Below are positions 8,496 through 16,812 of a DNA stretch of 64,000 nt, one piece after another (positions within the stretch are counted from its first letter, which is position 1; each line of letters starts with the position of its first letter). This stretch comes from CAZGAQ01 sp964523405 (GTDB lineage Bacteria > Planctomycetota > Phycisphaerae > UBA1845 > Fen-1342): the NCBI GenBank assembly GCA_964523405.1, contig CAZGAQ010000003.1, positions 248,001 through 312,000 of the forward strand, in the 5' to 3' direction. The position numbers and the translations under genes were made by a program. Below the pieces are notes generated by a model that saw only the letters and a list, made by a program, of their open reading frames with translations, searched no databases and was not told the origin of the DNA.

Positions 8496-10415
8496 ATGGG
8501 CCAGATCCGCCTGCTGCCGCCCGCCCTCATCAGCCGCATCGCCGCGGGCGAGTGCATCGAGCGCCCGGCCAGCGTCGTCAAGGAGCTGGTGGAAAACGCG
8601 CTCGATGCGGGGGCAGGCCGCATTGACATCGTCATCGAGGACGGGGGGCGCGGCCTGATCCAGGTGACGGACGACGGCGGCGGTATGGATGCGGACGACC
8701 TGGTGCTCAGCGTCACGCAGCACGCCACCAGCAAGCTCCGCGGCGACGACGACCTGTTCAACATCCAGACCATGGGCTTCCGCGGCGAGGCCCTCGCCAG
8801 TATCGGCGCTGTGGCCCGCCTCAAGCTCACGTCCCGCCGCCCGGATAGCGACGTCGGGCACGTTATCACCGTCGACGGCGGGCAGGTCAGCCAGCCGCGG
8901 CCATGCACCGCGCCGCCCGGCACGACGATCGAGGTCCGCGACCTGTTCTATCCGGTGCCGGCCCGCCGCAAGTTCCTGCGCACGAATCAGACCGAGATGG
9001 GCCACATCACCGAGCAGCTCGCCCGCATCGCCCTGGCGCATCCCGAGGTCGCTTTCGCACTCCGGCACCACGAACGCGTCACGCACCGCCTCGCCGCCAC
9101 GCCGGATCGCCGCCAACGCATCGCGGATTTCTACGGCGAGGACCTGGCGCGCGTGCTCTTACCCGTGCGGCGCGAAGGCACCGGCATCCTCGTCGATGCG
9201 CTCGTCGCACCACCGGCCGAGAGCCGCGGCTCAGGGAAATGGGAATACCTGTTCGTGAATGGGCGCTATGTGCGCGACCGCTTCGTCTCGCACGCGGTGA
9301 AGGAGGCGTACCGCAGCCTGATCGATCCATCGCGCTACCCGGTCGCGTTCGTGTTCATTACGATCACGCCGGCCGACGTGGACGTGAATGTGCACCCGAC
9401 GAAAGTCGAGGTGCGCTGGCGTGATTCCAACTACGTGCACGGACAGGTGCTGGCGGCATTGCGCGAGAAGTTCCTCGGCAGCAATTTCGACCACCGCCTG
9501 CGGACCCCGCGTGAGGACGATGCCCACCGCCAACGCGTTCGCGAGGCGATGGTCGACTTCTTCCGCCACAGCCCGGCCGCCACGCCGACCCTCCCGCGCC
9601 CCCAGACTCCCCTGCCTCCCAAGGAGGGGTTGGGGGAGGGTCGCGAGATTCCTCGGCCGCCGATCGACCTGCCGAGCCCCCTTCCGTCCAGCTCGACCGC
9701 ACCCATGACGGGAGTCGGCGAGGATCGCGTCCTCCCCCTCCCTCCTGGGGAAGCGCCGGGGGAGCGTTGGGGCCTGCCGCCGCGCGCACCGCTCGGACGT
9801 TCGCAAGCCGCGGCGCCGCCGGAGGGCAACGCGCCATTCCCCCCGCCGCGCGCCATCCAGGTCCACAACGCCTATCTCGTCGCGCAGACCGACGAAGGCC
9901 TGATGATCATCGATCAGCACGCGCTGCACGAGCGCATCCTGTACGAGGAATTGCGGCAGCGCGTCGCCGAGCAGCGGCTCGAATCGCAGCGGCTGCTGCT
10001 GCCCGAGGTCGTCCGCGTGCCGGCCGACCGGCTCGAAGCGCTCGAGACGCACGCCGACACGCTGGCCCGCATGGGCATCGAGCTCACTCCCGCCGGCCCG
10101 CAGAGCGTGGCCTTGCAGGCCTTTCCGACGCTGCTGCTGGAGCGCGTGGACGCGCCGCGCTTCGTGCGCGACCTGCTCGACCTGCTGGCCGAGCAGGGCG
10201 CGCGTCCGAAGGCCGACACGCTCGTGCACGAGATCCTCGACATGATGGCGTGCAAGGCGGCGGTGAAGGCCGGCGACCCGCTGACCGGCGACGAAATCGC
10301 CGCCCTGCTGCAGCGCCGCACGCTGGCCGAGCGCAGCAGCCACTGCCCGCACGGCCGCCCGACGACGCTGCGGCTGACGCTGAAGGACCTGGAGCGGCAG
10401 TTCCATCGCCGCTGA
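8496..10415 (+). CDS. mutL: DNA mismatch repair protein MutL with endonuclease motif
   Basis: 639 residues from the ATG at 8496, preceded by GAGGAG five bases upstream. The N-terminal GHKL ATPase shows 'ELVENALDAG' (E30, N34, D37), 'DDGGGMD' and 'TMGFRGEALASI'. The C-terminal domain carries the metal-dependent nicking motif 'DQHALHERILYEE', 'MACKAAVKAGD' and 'CPHGRP', so this is a nicking-type MutL and not the E. coli type. The two halves are joined by a long Pro-rich linker (about residues 365-445) that looks repeat-derived. No MutS gene is in the window. The peptidase M16 gene follows after 20 bases. Confidence 0.95.
   Translation: MGQIRLLPPALISRIAAGECIERPASVVKELVENALDAGAGRIDIVIEDGGRGLIQVTDDGGGMDADDLVLSVTQHATSKLRGDDDLFNIQTMGFRGEALASIGAVARLKLTSRRPDSDVGHVITVDGGQVSQPRPCTAPPGTTIEVRDLFYPVPARRKFLRTNQTEMGHITEQLARIALAHPEVAFALRHHERVTHRLAATPDRRQRIADFYGEDLARVLLPVRREGTGILVDALVAPPAESRGSGKWEYLFVNGRYVRDRFVSHAVKEAYRSLIDPSRYPVAFVFITITPADVDVNVHPTKVEVRWRDSNYVHGQVLAALREKFLGSNFDHRLRTPREDDAHRQRVREAMVDFFRHSPAATPTLPRPQTPLPPKEGLGEGREIPRPPIDLPSPLPSSSTAPMTGVGEDRVLPLPPGEAPGERWGLPPRAPLGRSQAAAPPEGNAPFPPPRAIQVHNAYLVAQTDEGLMIIDQHALHERILYEELRQRVAEQRLESQRLLLPEVVRVPADRLEALETHADTLARMGIELTPAGPQSVALQAFPTLLLERVDAPRFVRDLLDLLAEQGARPKADTLVHEILDMMACKAAVKAGDPLTGDEIAALLQRRTLAERSSHCPHGRPTTLRLTLKDLERQFHRR
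9607..9765. repeat. Repeat-like segments inside the mutL linker
   Basis: Two low-complexity stretches (about 9607-9640 and 9731-9765) have the form 'CTCCC..GGAGGGG..GGGGGAGGG' and 'CCTCC.TGGGGAAGCGCCGGGGGAGCG'. They read in frame as PLPPKEGLGEG and LPLPPGEAPGER. Both resemble intergenic palindromic repeats more than ordinary coding sequence, and they fall exactly in the MutL interdomain linker. Confidence 0.5.
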
Positions 10416-10435
10416 AGCCGAGGGGAACCCCACGA

Positions 10436-11737
10436 ATGCCCAGTTCAGAGCTGATAAACGGATATCGCCGCGAGGTTCTGGACAACGGTCTGACGCTGTG
10501 CTGGGTGGACATGCCGCACACTCATACCGTCTCGCTCATGGCGGTCGTGCCGGGCGGCGTCACGTACGAATCCAAGGCCACCAACGGCATCAGCCACCTG
10601 GTCGAACACCTGCACATGAGCACGACCCGCTCCTACCCGACGCGCGACGCCCTGACTCGCGCGGTCACCGAGGTGCCGGGCACGGTCAATGGCGTCACCG
10701 GCGCGGCGGGCGTCGTCTGGTACTGGAACACGATTCCCGGCCAAGCGGCGGCGGCGGCTCGACTGCTGGCGGAAGTTTTCGAAGTACGGCCCTACTCCGA
10801 CGAGATACTGGCAACCGAGAGGCGGCTCGTCGTGACCGAAGTGGTACAGCACCCGGCCATGCCCGACCCGGACTCGTGGCTGGTGGGGACCCTGTTCACC
10901 GACCATGGCTACGCGCTGCCGCAAGCCGGGACGGCGCGGTCCGTGAGCCGGCTATCGCGTGCGGCGATTGAGGCCTATGACCACGTCCACTATGCGCCGC
11001 ACAACATCGTGATCGGGATCGCCGGCGCGCTCGTCGCCGGAGAGATGGACCAGATCCGCCGGCATTTCGCCGCGCTGCCGCGCAGCACGGCGACGCGGCC
11101 GGTACCTCTGCCCACCCCTCAGGCCAGGCTCCCCGTCATTCGTCGCCTGGGGTTTCACCCGCGGCAACAGGTTGTGGCGCTGGGTTTCATCTTCACGGAG
11201 CCCCTCACGCCCCAGGAGCATGTCACGCTCACCGCCGTTCGCATGGGCCTGGGCTCGCTGTGTGCCCCCATCGTGAACCGCGTGCGCTACGAGCACAGCA
11301 GCACATACTATTACTGGTCACAGGGGCTGCACTGGCACAATCTGCGGATCCCGTACGTGTACGCCTGGACGCGGCACCGCGACCGGGTCACGTTGATCCA
11401 GGCCGCGCTGCGCGAGCTGGCCGACGTCCGCGCCGGACGCGTGGGCGATACCTGGCTTCCCAGCACACAGCGCGATTATCTCTTCCACGTGGCTGAGCTG
11501 CGCGATGAGCCGTCCTATATGGCCTGGCGCACCGTGCTTTGCGAGATCGGCGCGCTGGGACGCGAAGGCTGGAGCGTGGACGAAGAAACGCAGCACGTGC
11601 AAAGCCTGACCGCTGCCGACCTGAGCCGGTTCGCCGAACGCTGGCTCACCCGCGACCGCTTCTTCCTGCTGTTCACATCCGGCGTGCCGTACTTCCGGAC
11701 CCGGCGCATCCGCCAGCTCGTGCGGGAGGTCCTGTAG
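10436..11737 (+). CDS. M16 family zinc peptidase (insulinase-like)
   Basis: 433 residues from the ATG at 10436, with GAGGGG about eight bases upstream. The inverted zinc motif HxxEH is present as 'SHLVEHLHM' (H54, E57, H58), with the distal Glu in 'ERRLVVTEVVQHP'. The second half has the usual M16 C-terminal layout ('RYEHSSTYYYW'). At about 430 residues it is a single-unit M16B-type protease, often acting as a dimer on short peptides. There is no signal peptide, so it is probably cytoplasmic. It directly follows mutL and may share its transcript. Confidence 0.87.
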   Translation: MPSSELINGYRREVLDNGLTLCWVDMPHTHTVSLMAVVPGGVTYESKATNGISHLVEHLHMSTTRSYPTRDALTRAVTEVPGTVNGVTGAAGVVWYWNTIPGQAAAAARLLAEVFEVRPYSDEILATERRLVVTEVVQHPAMPDPDSWLVGTLFTDHGYALPQAGTARSVSRLSRAAIEAYDHVHYAPHNIVIGIAGALVAGEMDQIRRHFAALPRSTATRPVPLPTPQARLPVIRRLGFHPRQQVVALGFIFTEPLTPQEHVTLTAVRMGLGSLCAPIVNRVRYEHSSTYYYWSQGLHWHNLRIPYVYAWTRHRDRVTLIQAALRELADVRAGRVGDTWLPSTQRDYLFHVAELRDEPSYMAWRTVLCEIGALGREGWSVDEETQHVQSLTAADLSRFAERWLTRDRFFLLFTSGVPYFRTRRIRQLVREVL

Positions 11738-11782
11738 CACCGTCGCCTCAGCGCCAGACTTCGTAGGTCGCTCGCCCCTGCG

Positions 11783-12292
11783 CTACGTCCGTCCCCCGCC
11801 GCGCTCCTCTGCCCCCGCGCCCGGCTTCCCTGGCGCCCTTGTGGGCGGCTTGGCCGTCGGCAGCGACAGCGCTCGGACGATCACGGCATCTCCGCACGCG
11901 ACCCACTTCCCGCCCGGGGCTTGCTGGGTCTGCAGGTTGATGATCGCGTTGGCTCCTTTACGCACCGCCAGCGCCTTGGCCAGCTCCAGTGCCGCCACGG
12001 ATGACGGGCAGCCATCGGTGAACACGGCCTCCACCTGCCGGATCACGTTGAAGCCGATCACGCGGGTGGTCGAGCTGGTCGTCAGGATCTGCCCCGCGAG
12101 GCGCCGGACTTCCTCCTGCTGCAGGCGCGCGCTCTCGTGATCCCGTTGCAGCGCCGCCCGCCGCCGGGCCGAATCGCGCCGCTCGCGCAACCCGCCGAGA
12201 ATACGCAACACCAGCACCAGCGCCACGAAGCCGGCGCCACCCAGCACGATCTTCTGCACCGTCGGATCGAGCGCCGTAAACCACTCAGGCAT
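11783..12292 (-). CDS. Membrane-anchored YbjQ/UPF0145-like protein
   Basis: 169 residues from the ATG at 12290-12292, with GGGAG eight bases upstream. One N-terminal transmembrane helix (about 13-33) is followed by an Arg/Glu-rich coiled segment. A C-terminal domain then includes 'TTRVIGFNVIRQVEAVF' and 'KGANAIINLQTQQ', ending in 'GDAVIV'. That pattern resembles the YbjQ (UPF0145) fold, where a GANAI/V motif and a terminal GTAV strand are conserved. The function of the family is not established. It converges on the M16 gene and lies 340 bases from the tRNA. Confidence 0.55.
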   Translation of the reverse strand: MPEWFTALDPTVQKIVLGGAGFVALVLVLRILGGLRERRDSARRRAALQRDHESARLQQEEVRRLAGQILTTSSTTRVIGFNVIRQVEAVFTDGCPSSVAALELAKALAVRKGANAIINLQTQQAPGGKWVACGDAVIVRALSLPTAKPPTRAPGKPGAGAEERGGGRT

Positions 12293-12631
12293 CGGACCGA
12301 CTCCCAGCCGCACGCCCGGCCAACCGCCATCCGCCGCGATCGCGCCCGCAGACCGGCCGCGGGGCGCAGGGCGCGCGGTCGCGATTGTAGCGGCTGACGG
12401 CCCGGTTGGCAGGGCGTACGCGCGCCCGCCGGATCGGCGCATCAGCGGGCGGCTTGGTCCGCCCGGCGTGCCGCGAGAGCGCGGCAGCGCACAAAATCCC
12501 GCTCGCCGGCGCTGGAAATCGCCGGCCAGGCGCTGTACACTTTCGGTTCGCGCCTCAGAGTGGTGGCCGACCGCAATGCCGGCCGCCCCCTCGCGTGTGC
12601 GGCGCGGCCGATTCCTGCGCGGGCGGCCGCA

Positions 12632-12705
12632 CGCCTCGGTAGCTCAGTTGGTAGAGCAGCTGGCTCTTAACCAGCGGGTCCTAGGTTCGAGCCCTAGCCG
12701 AGGCA
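12632..12705 (+). tRNA. tRNA-Lys (anticodon CTT)
   Basis: A full cloverleaf can be folded by eye. The acceptor stem GCCTCGG pairs with CCGAGGC and the D arm is GCTC..GAGC. The anticodon stem GCTGG/CCAGC closes a loop CTCTTAA, giving anticodon CTT. The T arm is CTAGG-TTCGAGC-CCTAG. The discriminator base is A, and the CCA end is not encoded. A strong terminator follows within five bases. Confidence 0.97.
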
Positions 12706-12709
12706 CTGT

Positions 12710-12748
12710 CCGGCGGACGATCTGCGGGTCGTCCGCCGGTTTTGTTTT
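12710..12748 (+). terminator. Rho-independent terminator of tRNA-Lys
   Basis: An eleven-base perfect stem (12710-12720 with 12729-12739, core CCGGCGGACGA) with an eight-base loop is followed directly by TTTTGTTTT. This is a textbook intrinsic terminator for the tRNA transcript. Confidence 0.93.
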
Positions 12749-12850
12749 GTGGGAACACCGGGGGCGGGGGGTTACGACGGTTTCACTTGAGGTGTCGTGC
12801 TCCGGAACGGGCGTTCGTCATCTGGCACCCCTCACCTCGTTCGGGGCAGG

Positions 12851-12883
12851 CGGAGGCCTGACGCTACGGGACAACGCACCATT
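12851..12883. repeat. Dispersed 33-bp repeat, copy B
   Basis: This copy matches 2959-2991 at 29 of 33 positions. It sits between the tRNA terminator and the stop of the minus-strand FG-GAP gene, with the same 14-base spacing to the downstream stop as copy A. Confidence 0.55.
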
Positions 12884-12896
12884 AGCAGAAACGGCG

Positions 12897-14735
12897 CTAG
12901 CGATCCGGGAACGGCAGCGTGTCCGGCACGTGCGCGTCGTCCAGGTTCCGGTCGGGCACGGCGCACTGGATGATCGCCACGAAGGGGTCGATATCGTGCC
13001 AATTGACGGCCACATCGCCCGTGCAGTCCGCGTTGAGGAATGCGCATTGGGGATAACGATTCAGATAGTCCGCCATGCCGCGTTGGGCCAGCAGGAACCC
13101 GTCGCAGTCCGCCCAGTTCACGGTCGTGTCGCAGTTCATGTCGCCCGGCGCCAGCCCCTGGCAGCTCGGGCAGTTGTGTCCAAAGTCGCGCAGGACAAGA
13201 GAGAGGTCCGCCAATTGGATAGCGCCATCACGGTCCAGGTCGGCATCCGGCAAGTAGTCCGGGTCGTCGACCGTTCGCCCCAGCAGTGCGGACACGATCC
13301 CAATGTCGAGAGCACAGGTGCGCCCATCGCGGTTCACATCCCCAGGCGGACCGTTGAGCCAGACCATGACGTCCAGCCGGCTGCCCCCCCCTTCGAACGG
13401 ACTCAACGGTGTGGCCATGAAACCCGCCACAATTTCCGGCAGGCGATTGCCCTGTAGGTCCGTAACGACGAGGTTGCGCGGCCGCAGGATGCCATTGCTC
13501 ACGTCGGTGCGGAGGCCGGTCGTATCCAGCACGTTGGGCGCCACGGGGGCCCACTGCGCGCCGCCATTGCGGCACAACTGGATGTCGATCTGCCCCGACT
13601 GGCCGTAACCGAGCTTTTGCTTCGTGACCACGTCGACCTGGCCGTCGCCGTTGAGGTCCCCGGTGGCCACAGCGGTGCCGCGCCGGGTCGAGGAGCTCGT
13701 GAAGCCGGCCATCTTGCCGTAAGCCTCAAACTGCAGCGCGCCCGGCAAGCGGCGCCAGTACTGCGCCTTCGTACCGTTCGAATCGGTCAGGACGATGCCC
13801 GGTGGGGCCGAAGGGACGGTCTGCAACGGCGCGACATCGGCGCAGACATACGTCGGGTACTCATTACGTACCTGGAAGTAGCCGGTCAGCGGATCGAGTT
13901 GATACCACACCGTCAGAATCGGGCCGTCCTCGTTGGGCGGATTCTTGGTCCCGGTGAAGCACACGTCCGGGCGCCCGTCGCTGTCGAAGTCGAATACGGC
14001 CAGCCCGCGTGTCCACTGTGTGTACACACTGCCGCTGAAGACGGACCAGTCCGTGCGGTACATGTCGGCGACGCCGCCCAGCGTCTTCCAGAAGTGCAGA
14101 ATCTCGCCATCCGGGAACTGGATCGGGTCCGCGAGGTACACCAACTCGTCGCGGCCGTCGCCGTCGAAGTCCCCTGCCGCCGCCTCCGGCGGAGTGAGGA
14201 ACACGCTGGTGGAGTTGAACCCGAAGGGAAAGCGCAGATAGGGCACGAAGCCGGCCGGGCCACAGTTCTCGATGAACCAGAGCTCATCGCCGAAGAACCC
14301 GGTCACGGCCATGTCGAGATCACCATCGCCGTCGAAATCGCCCAGCGCCACGCTGGCGGTGCCGTTGCGCAGCACGGAGAGGGCCGGAATCTGGATATTC
14401 TGCTGGTAGAGATTGATCTCCTGCGCGAGCTCCAGTTGGCCCTTGTGGTTCACGAAGATTGACAGCGCGCGGCGATTGTTGGCAGCGTTGTCGTTATCGG
14501 TGGCATACCAGGCAACGACCAGATCGGTCCAGCCATCATTGTCCAAATCGCCAGCCTGGATATCGGTGACGGTCGCGATGTCGATGGCGGGTGGGAACTG
14601 GGCGAGGGGAACGCGCTGCGGCGTGGCCGTGAACGGTAAGGACGGGGGCACAGTGGCCGCGGGCTCAGGATTCGACCATGCGATGCAGGCGCTGGCGAGC
14701 AGCAGCCCGGCGACGAGCAGGGAACGCCGATACAT
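12897..14735 (-). CDS. Secreted FG-GAP/VCBS repeat protein with dockerin-like C-terminus
   Basis: 612 residues from the ATG at 14733-14735, with GGAGG four bases upstream. A signal peptide ('RSLLVAGLLLASACIAW') is followed by several FG-GAP/VCBS repeats with calcium-loop patterns such as 'GDLDNDGWTDLVV', 'GDFDGDGDLDMAV', 'GDFDGDGRDELVY' and 'GDLNGDGQVDVV'. Such repeats commonly form a beta-propeller. The last 130 residues hold dockerin type I-like Asp-rich repeats ('PDADLDRDGAIQLADL', 'GDMNCDTTVNWADCDGF'). In planctomycetes these tails are common on exported proteins of unknown role. It lies downstream of the two PEP-CTERM genes on the same strand. Confidence 0.85.
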   Translation of the reverse strand: MYRRSLLVAGLLLASACIAWSNPEPAATVPPSLPFTATPQRVPLAQFPPAIDIATVTDIQAGDLDNDGWTDLVVAWYATDNDNAANNRRALSIFVNHKGQLELAQEINLYQQNIQIPALSVLRNGTASVALGDFDGDGDLDMAVTGFFGDELWFIENCGPAGFVPYLRFPFGFNSTSVFLTPPEAAAGDFDGDGRDELVYLADPIQFPDGEILHFWKTLGGVADMYRTDWSVFSGSVYTQWTRGLAVFDFDSDGRPDVCFTGTKNPPNEDGPILTVWYQLDPLTGYFQVRNEYPTYVCADVAPLQTVPSAPPGIVLTDSNGTKAQYWRRLPGALQFEAYGKMAGFTSSSTRRGTAVATGDLNGDGQVDVVTKQKLGYGQSGQIDIQLCRNGGAQWAPVAPNVLDTTGLRTDVSNGILRPRNLVVTDLQGNRLPEIVAGFMATPLSPFEGGGSRLDVMVWLNGPPGDVNRDGRTCALDIGIVSALLGRTVDDPDYLPDADLDRDGAIQLADLSLVLRDFGHNCPSCQGLAPGDMNCDTTVNWADCDGFLLAQRGMADYLNRYPQCAFLNADCTGDVAVNWHDIDPFVAIIQCAVPDRNLDDAHVPDTLPFPDR

Positions 14736-14960
14736 AGCACCTCCGCCGCAATTGCGGACACAATAGGTCCGCAAGACTCCCGCACTTGGTTGCGAGTCCG
14801 GCCCAGACTCGGCATACCGTCAGCAACGAGCAGAGATACTGCGGCGCGCCCTCCAAGCGTACGCGCCCACCCCCCAATCCACATCCCGGCGTCTACAACA
14901 GACGGGGGCCGCCACTGGCGACCCCCGCGGAAACTCGCATCGGCTCTCGGATTATCGCGG

Positions 14961-15764
14961 TTAGCGACGCCGCAGGACCACGAATCCCAGGAGCGCCAAC
15001 ACAGCCACAGTCGCCGGTTCAGGCAGAATCCGGTAGGTGGTCGTGCCGCTACCCATGTCGCCCGCCGTCAACGTGAAATCAAGCATGCTCCCCATGTCAG
15101 CGACGGAGTCGTTGATCTGGCCATACGTTCCAGACGACGGGAAAGTCTGCGAGCCGGAGCCGCTGCCGCCCGTCGTGTTCTGGACGGTATTCACCAGACT
15201 CGTCAGCGTGACCGGGCCGGTCGTCTCATTATAAAGGGCACGGTACGCACCGATGCCAACCGGGCCATAGCCCAGCAAGGCGACGCCGTTGCCGTTCAGG
15301 TCGCTGACGCCGAGCTGCGCAGTGGCGCGGCCGCCGCCGTTGACGCCGTTCAGCAGACTCGCCGGCAGCGTGTTGGTGAACTGCACCCAGCCGGACTTGA
15401 CCACGAAGCGGGTCAGGGAATCACCGCTGACGACCTCAAAGCCCAAGCCGATGTAATACGGTTTGTTGGTCGCAGGGTCCTTCACAAAGCCCACGGTCGC
15501 GTTGCCGAGTTCAGCGATCGGCGTACCGCCGGGAATGCCGTTCTCCGGGATTTCCCAGGCGCCGGTGCTCCAAACCCACTGGTTCGTAGCCGCGTTGTAC
15601 GTCAAATCGTTCGCAGTGAATTCCTTGTAGCCCCAACCCGCGGCGTTGGTGGCCTCAATCCGGAAGATCACGTTGGAGATCGCTCCGGCCTGCGCCAGCG
15701 CGACGACTCCGAGGAGGCCCGCGACCACAAAGAGGCGTCCCTTGCTCATGCAAGCTGCTTTCAT
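14961..15764 (-). CDS. PEP-CTERM sorting domain protein (paralogue 1)
   Basis: 267 residues from the ATG at 15762-15764, with GAGAGG five bases upstream. An N-terminal signal peptide ('RLFVVAGLLGVVALAQAGA') precedes a beta-rich, Gly/Thr/Asn-rich body. The C-terminus 'LPEPATVAVLALLGFVVLRRR' is a canonical PEP-CTERM tail: PEP motif, hydrophobic helix and basic end. This tail directs exosortase-dependent processing. The body aligns loosely with the neighbouring PEP-CTERM protein ('NQWVWSTGAWEIP' against 'SSWIWQLAEDQEI'), so the two are tandem paralogues. No exosortase gene is in the window. Confidence 0.88.
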   Translation of the reverse strand: MKAACMSKGRLFVVAGLLGVVALAQAGAISNVIFRIEATNAAGWGYKEFTANDLTYNAATNQWVWSTGAWEIPENGIPGGTPIAELGNATVGFVKDPATNKPYYIGLGFEVVSGDSLTRFVVKSGWVQFTNTLPASLLNGVNGGGRATAQLGVSDLNGNGVALLGYGPVGIGAYRALYNETTGPVTLTSLVNTVQNTTGGSGSGSQTFPSSGTYGQINDSVADMGSMLDFTLTAGDMGSGTTTYRILPEPATVAVLALLGFVVLRRR

Positions 15765-15850
15765 TCGATCCTCTCCCTCTCTCATCGAGGCCGGCACACG
15801 ATCCTGCCGTGTACCCGCTTCCGCTCTGCCCCTAGGTCCCTACTCCTCTC

Positions 15851-16630
15851 CTAACGCCGCCGCAGCCAGCCCAGTCCGAGCAGCCCCAGCAGCAGGGCCG
15901 ACGGCTCCGGCACGATCTCGAACAGCGACGTCCCGCTGGCGAGATCATTGGCCGAAATCGTGAAGCTGATCTGCGTGCTGATGTTGCTCACGGGCACGCC
16001 GATCGGTTGCCAGCTGCCGTCGCTCGGATATGCCTCGTTCAGCGTCGCCCCGTCCAGTGCGGGGATCGTGATCGAGCTAACCAGTTCGGTGAAGGTGGTT
16101 CCATTGGGAACGAAGGTGTTGTACTGGGCGAGATATGCCCCACCGCCCGCTCCGGTCCCCAGACCGGTGAGCAACCCACCCTCCTCATCCACCCCATCCG
16201 TCGCCGTGATCGCGGTGTGCGCCCGCCCCGAGGGATTCGCGATCGTCGGGAACGACAGCAGCGCCGAACGCACCGTGAAGGTGGTTTCCGCATTGCCGGC
16301 TTGCATCGCAAAGCCGAGGTTCACGGCGGGATTCGACCGCAGGCCGCCGCGGGACGGCGTGATTTCGATGAACGAACCCTGCCGCACCGTGCCGAGCGTC
16401 CCAAGCTCCGGGTTGGTGATCTCCTGGTCCTCCGCCAGTTGCCAGATCCACGAGCTGCCATTCCACGTCGCCGCACTGGTCGGCACGCTGTAGTAGCCGA
16501 CGCACATGCCCAAATCGGCGCGACAGACCTCGACGTAATAGAGACTGTCGCTCAATTGGGCCAGAGCGGTCGGGGCAGCGAAAGACGCGAACAGCCCGAT
16601 CACAAGTGCCATCGTCCCGAACTGACGCAT
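15851..16630 (-). CDS. PEP-CTERM sorting domain protein (paralogue 2)
   Basis: 259 residues from the ATG at 16628-16630, with GGAGG eight bases upstream. A signal peptide ('GTMALVIGLFASFAAPTALA') and the tail 'VPEPSALLLGLLGLGWLRRR' mark it as a PEP-CTERM/exosortase substrate. The secreted body is beta-rich with two cysteines near the N-terminus. It is the first gene behind the strong promoter at 16686-16714 and lies 86 bases upstream of its paralogue. The function of the body is unknown. The pair is probably an abundant surface or extracellular-matrix product. Confidence 0.88.
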   Translation of the reverse strand: MRQFGTMALVIGLFASFAAPTALAQLSDSLYYVEVCRADLGMCVGYYSVPTSAATWNGSSWIWQLAEDQEITNPELGTLGTVRQGSFIEITPSRGGLRSNPAVNLGFAMQAGNAETTFTVRSALLSFPTIANPSGRAHTAITATDGVDEEGGLLTGLGTGAGGGAYLAQYNTFVPNGTTFTELVSSITIPALDGATLNEAYPSDGSWQPIGVPVSNISTQISFTISANDLASGTSLFEIVPEPSALLLGLLGLGWLRRR

Positions 16631-16685
16631 GCTGAGCTCCTCCTTCCTCATCCGAACCAAACGAAGCTAGAATTGCGCTGAGTTC

Positions 16686-16714
16686 CTTATAGGCCGTTCG
16701 GTCCCGGGAGTCAA
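16686..16714 (-). promoter_or_regulatory. Strong sigma-70-type promoter for the PEP-CTERM pair
   Basis: On the minus strand, TTGACT (16709-16714) and TATAAG (16686-16691) are separated by exactly 17 bases. The -10 box lies about 56 bases upstream of the ATG at 16630, and the surroundings are locally AT-rich in an otherwise GC-rich sequence. Confidence 0.75.
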
Positions 16715-16812
16715 GCAAAAAGTCACACTACCTTATGCGCAAAAATGACTCTTCCGAGATTTTGGTCCTATAACATGAAGCGTTTCACAACTGAAGTGCC
16801 GTCTCGGATTGG

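Noticed and set aside
8375..8923. N-terminal extension of the M20 peptidase frame
   Set aside because: It is antisense to the start of mutL, has Ser/Pro-rich shadow composition and lies upstream of a GTG with a good Shine-Dalgarno.
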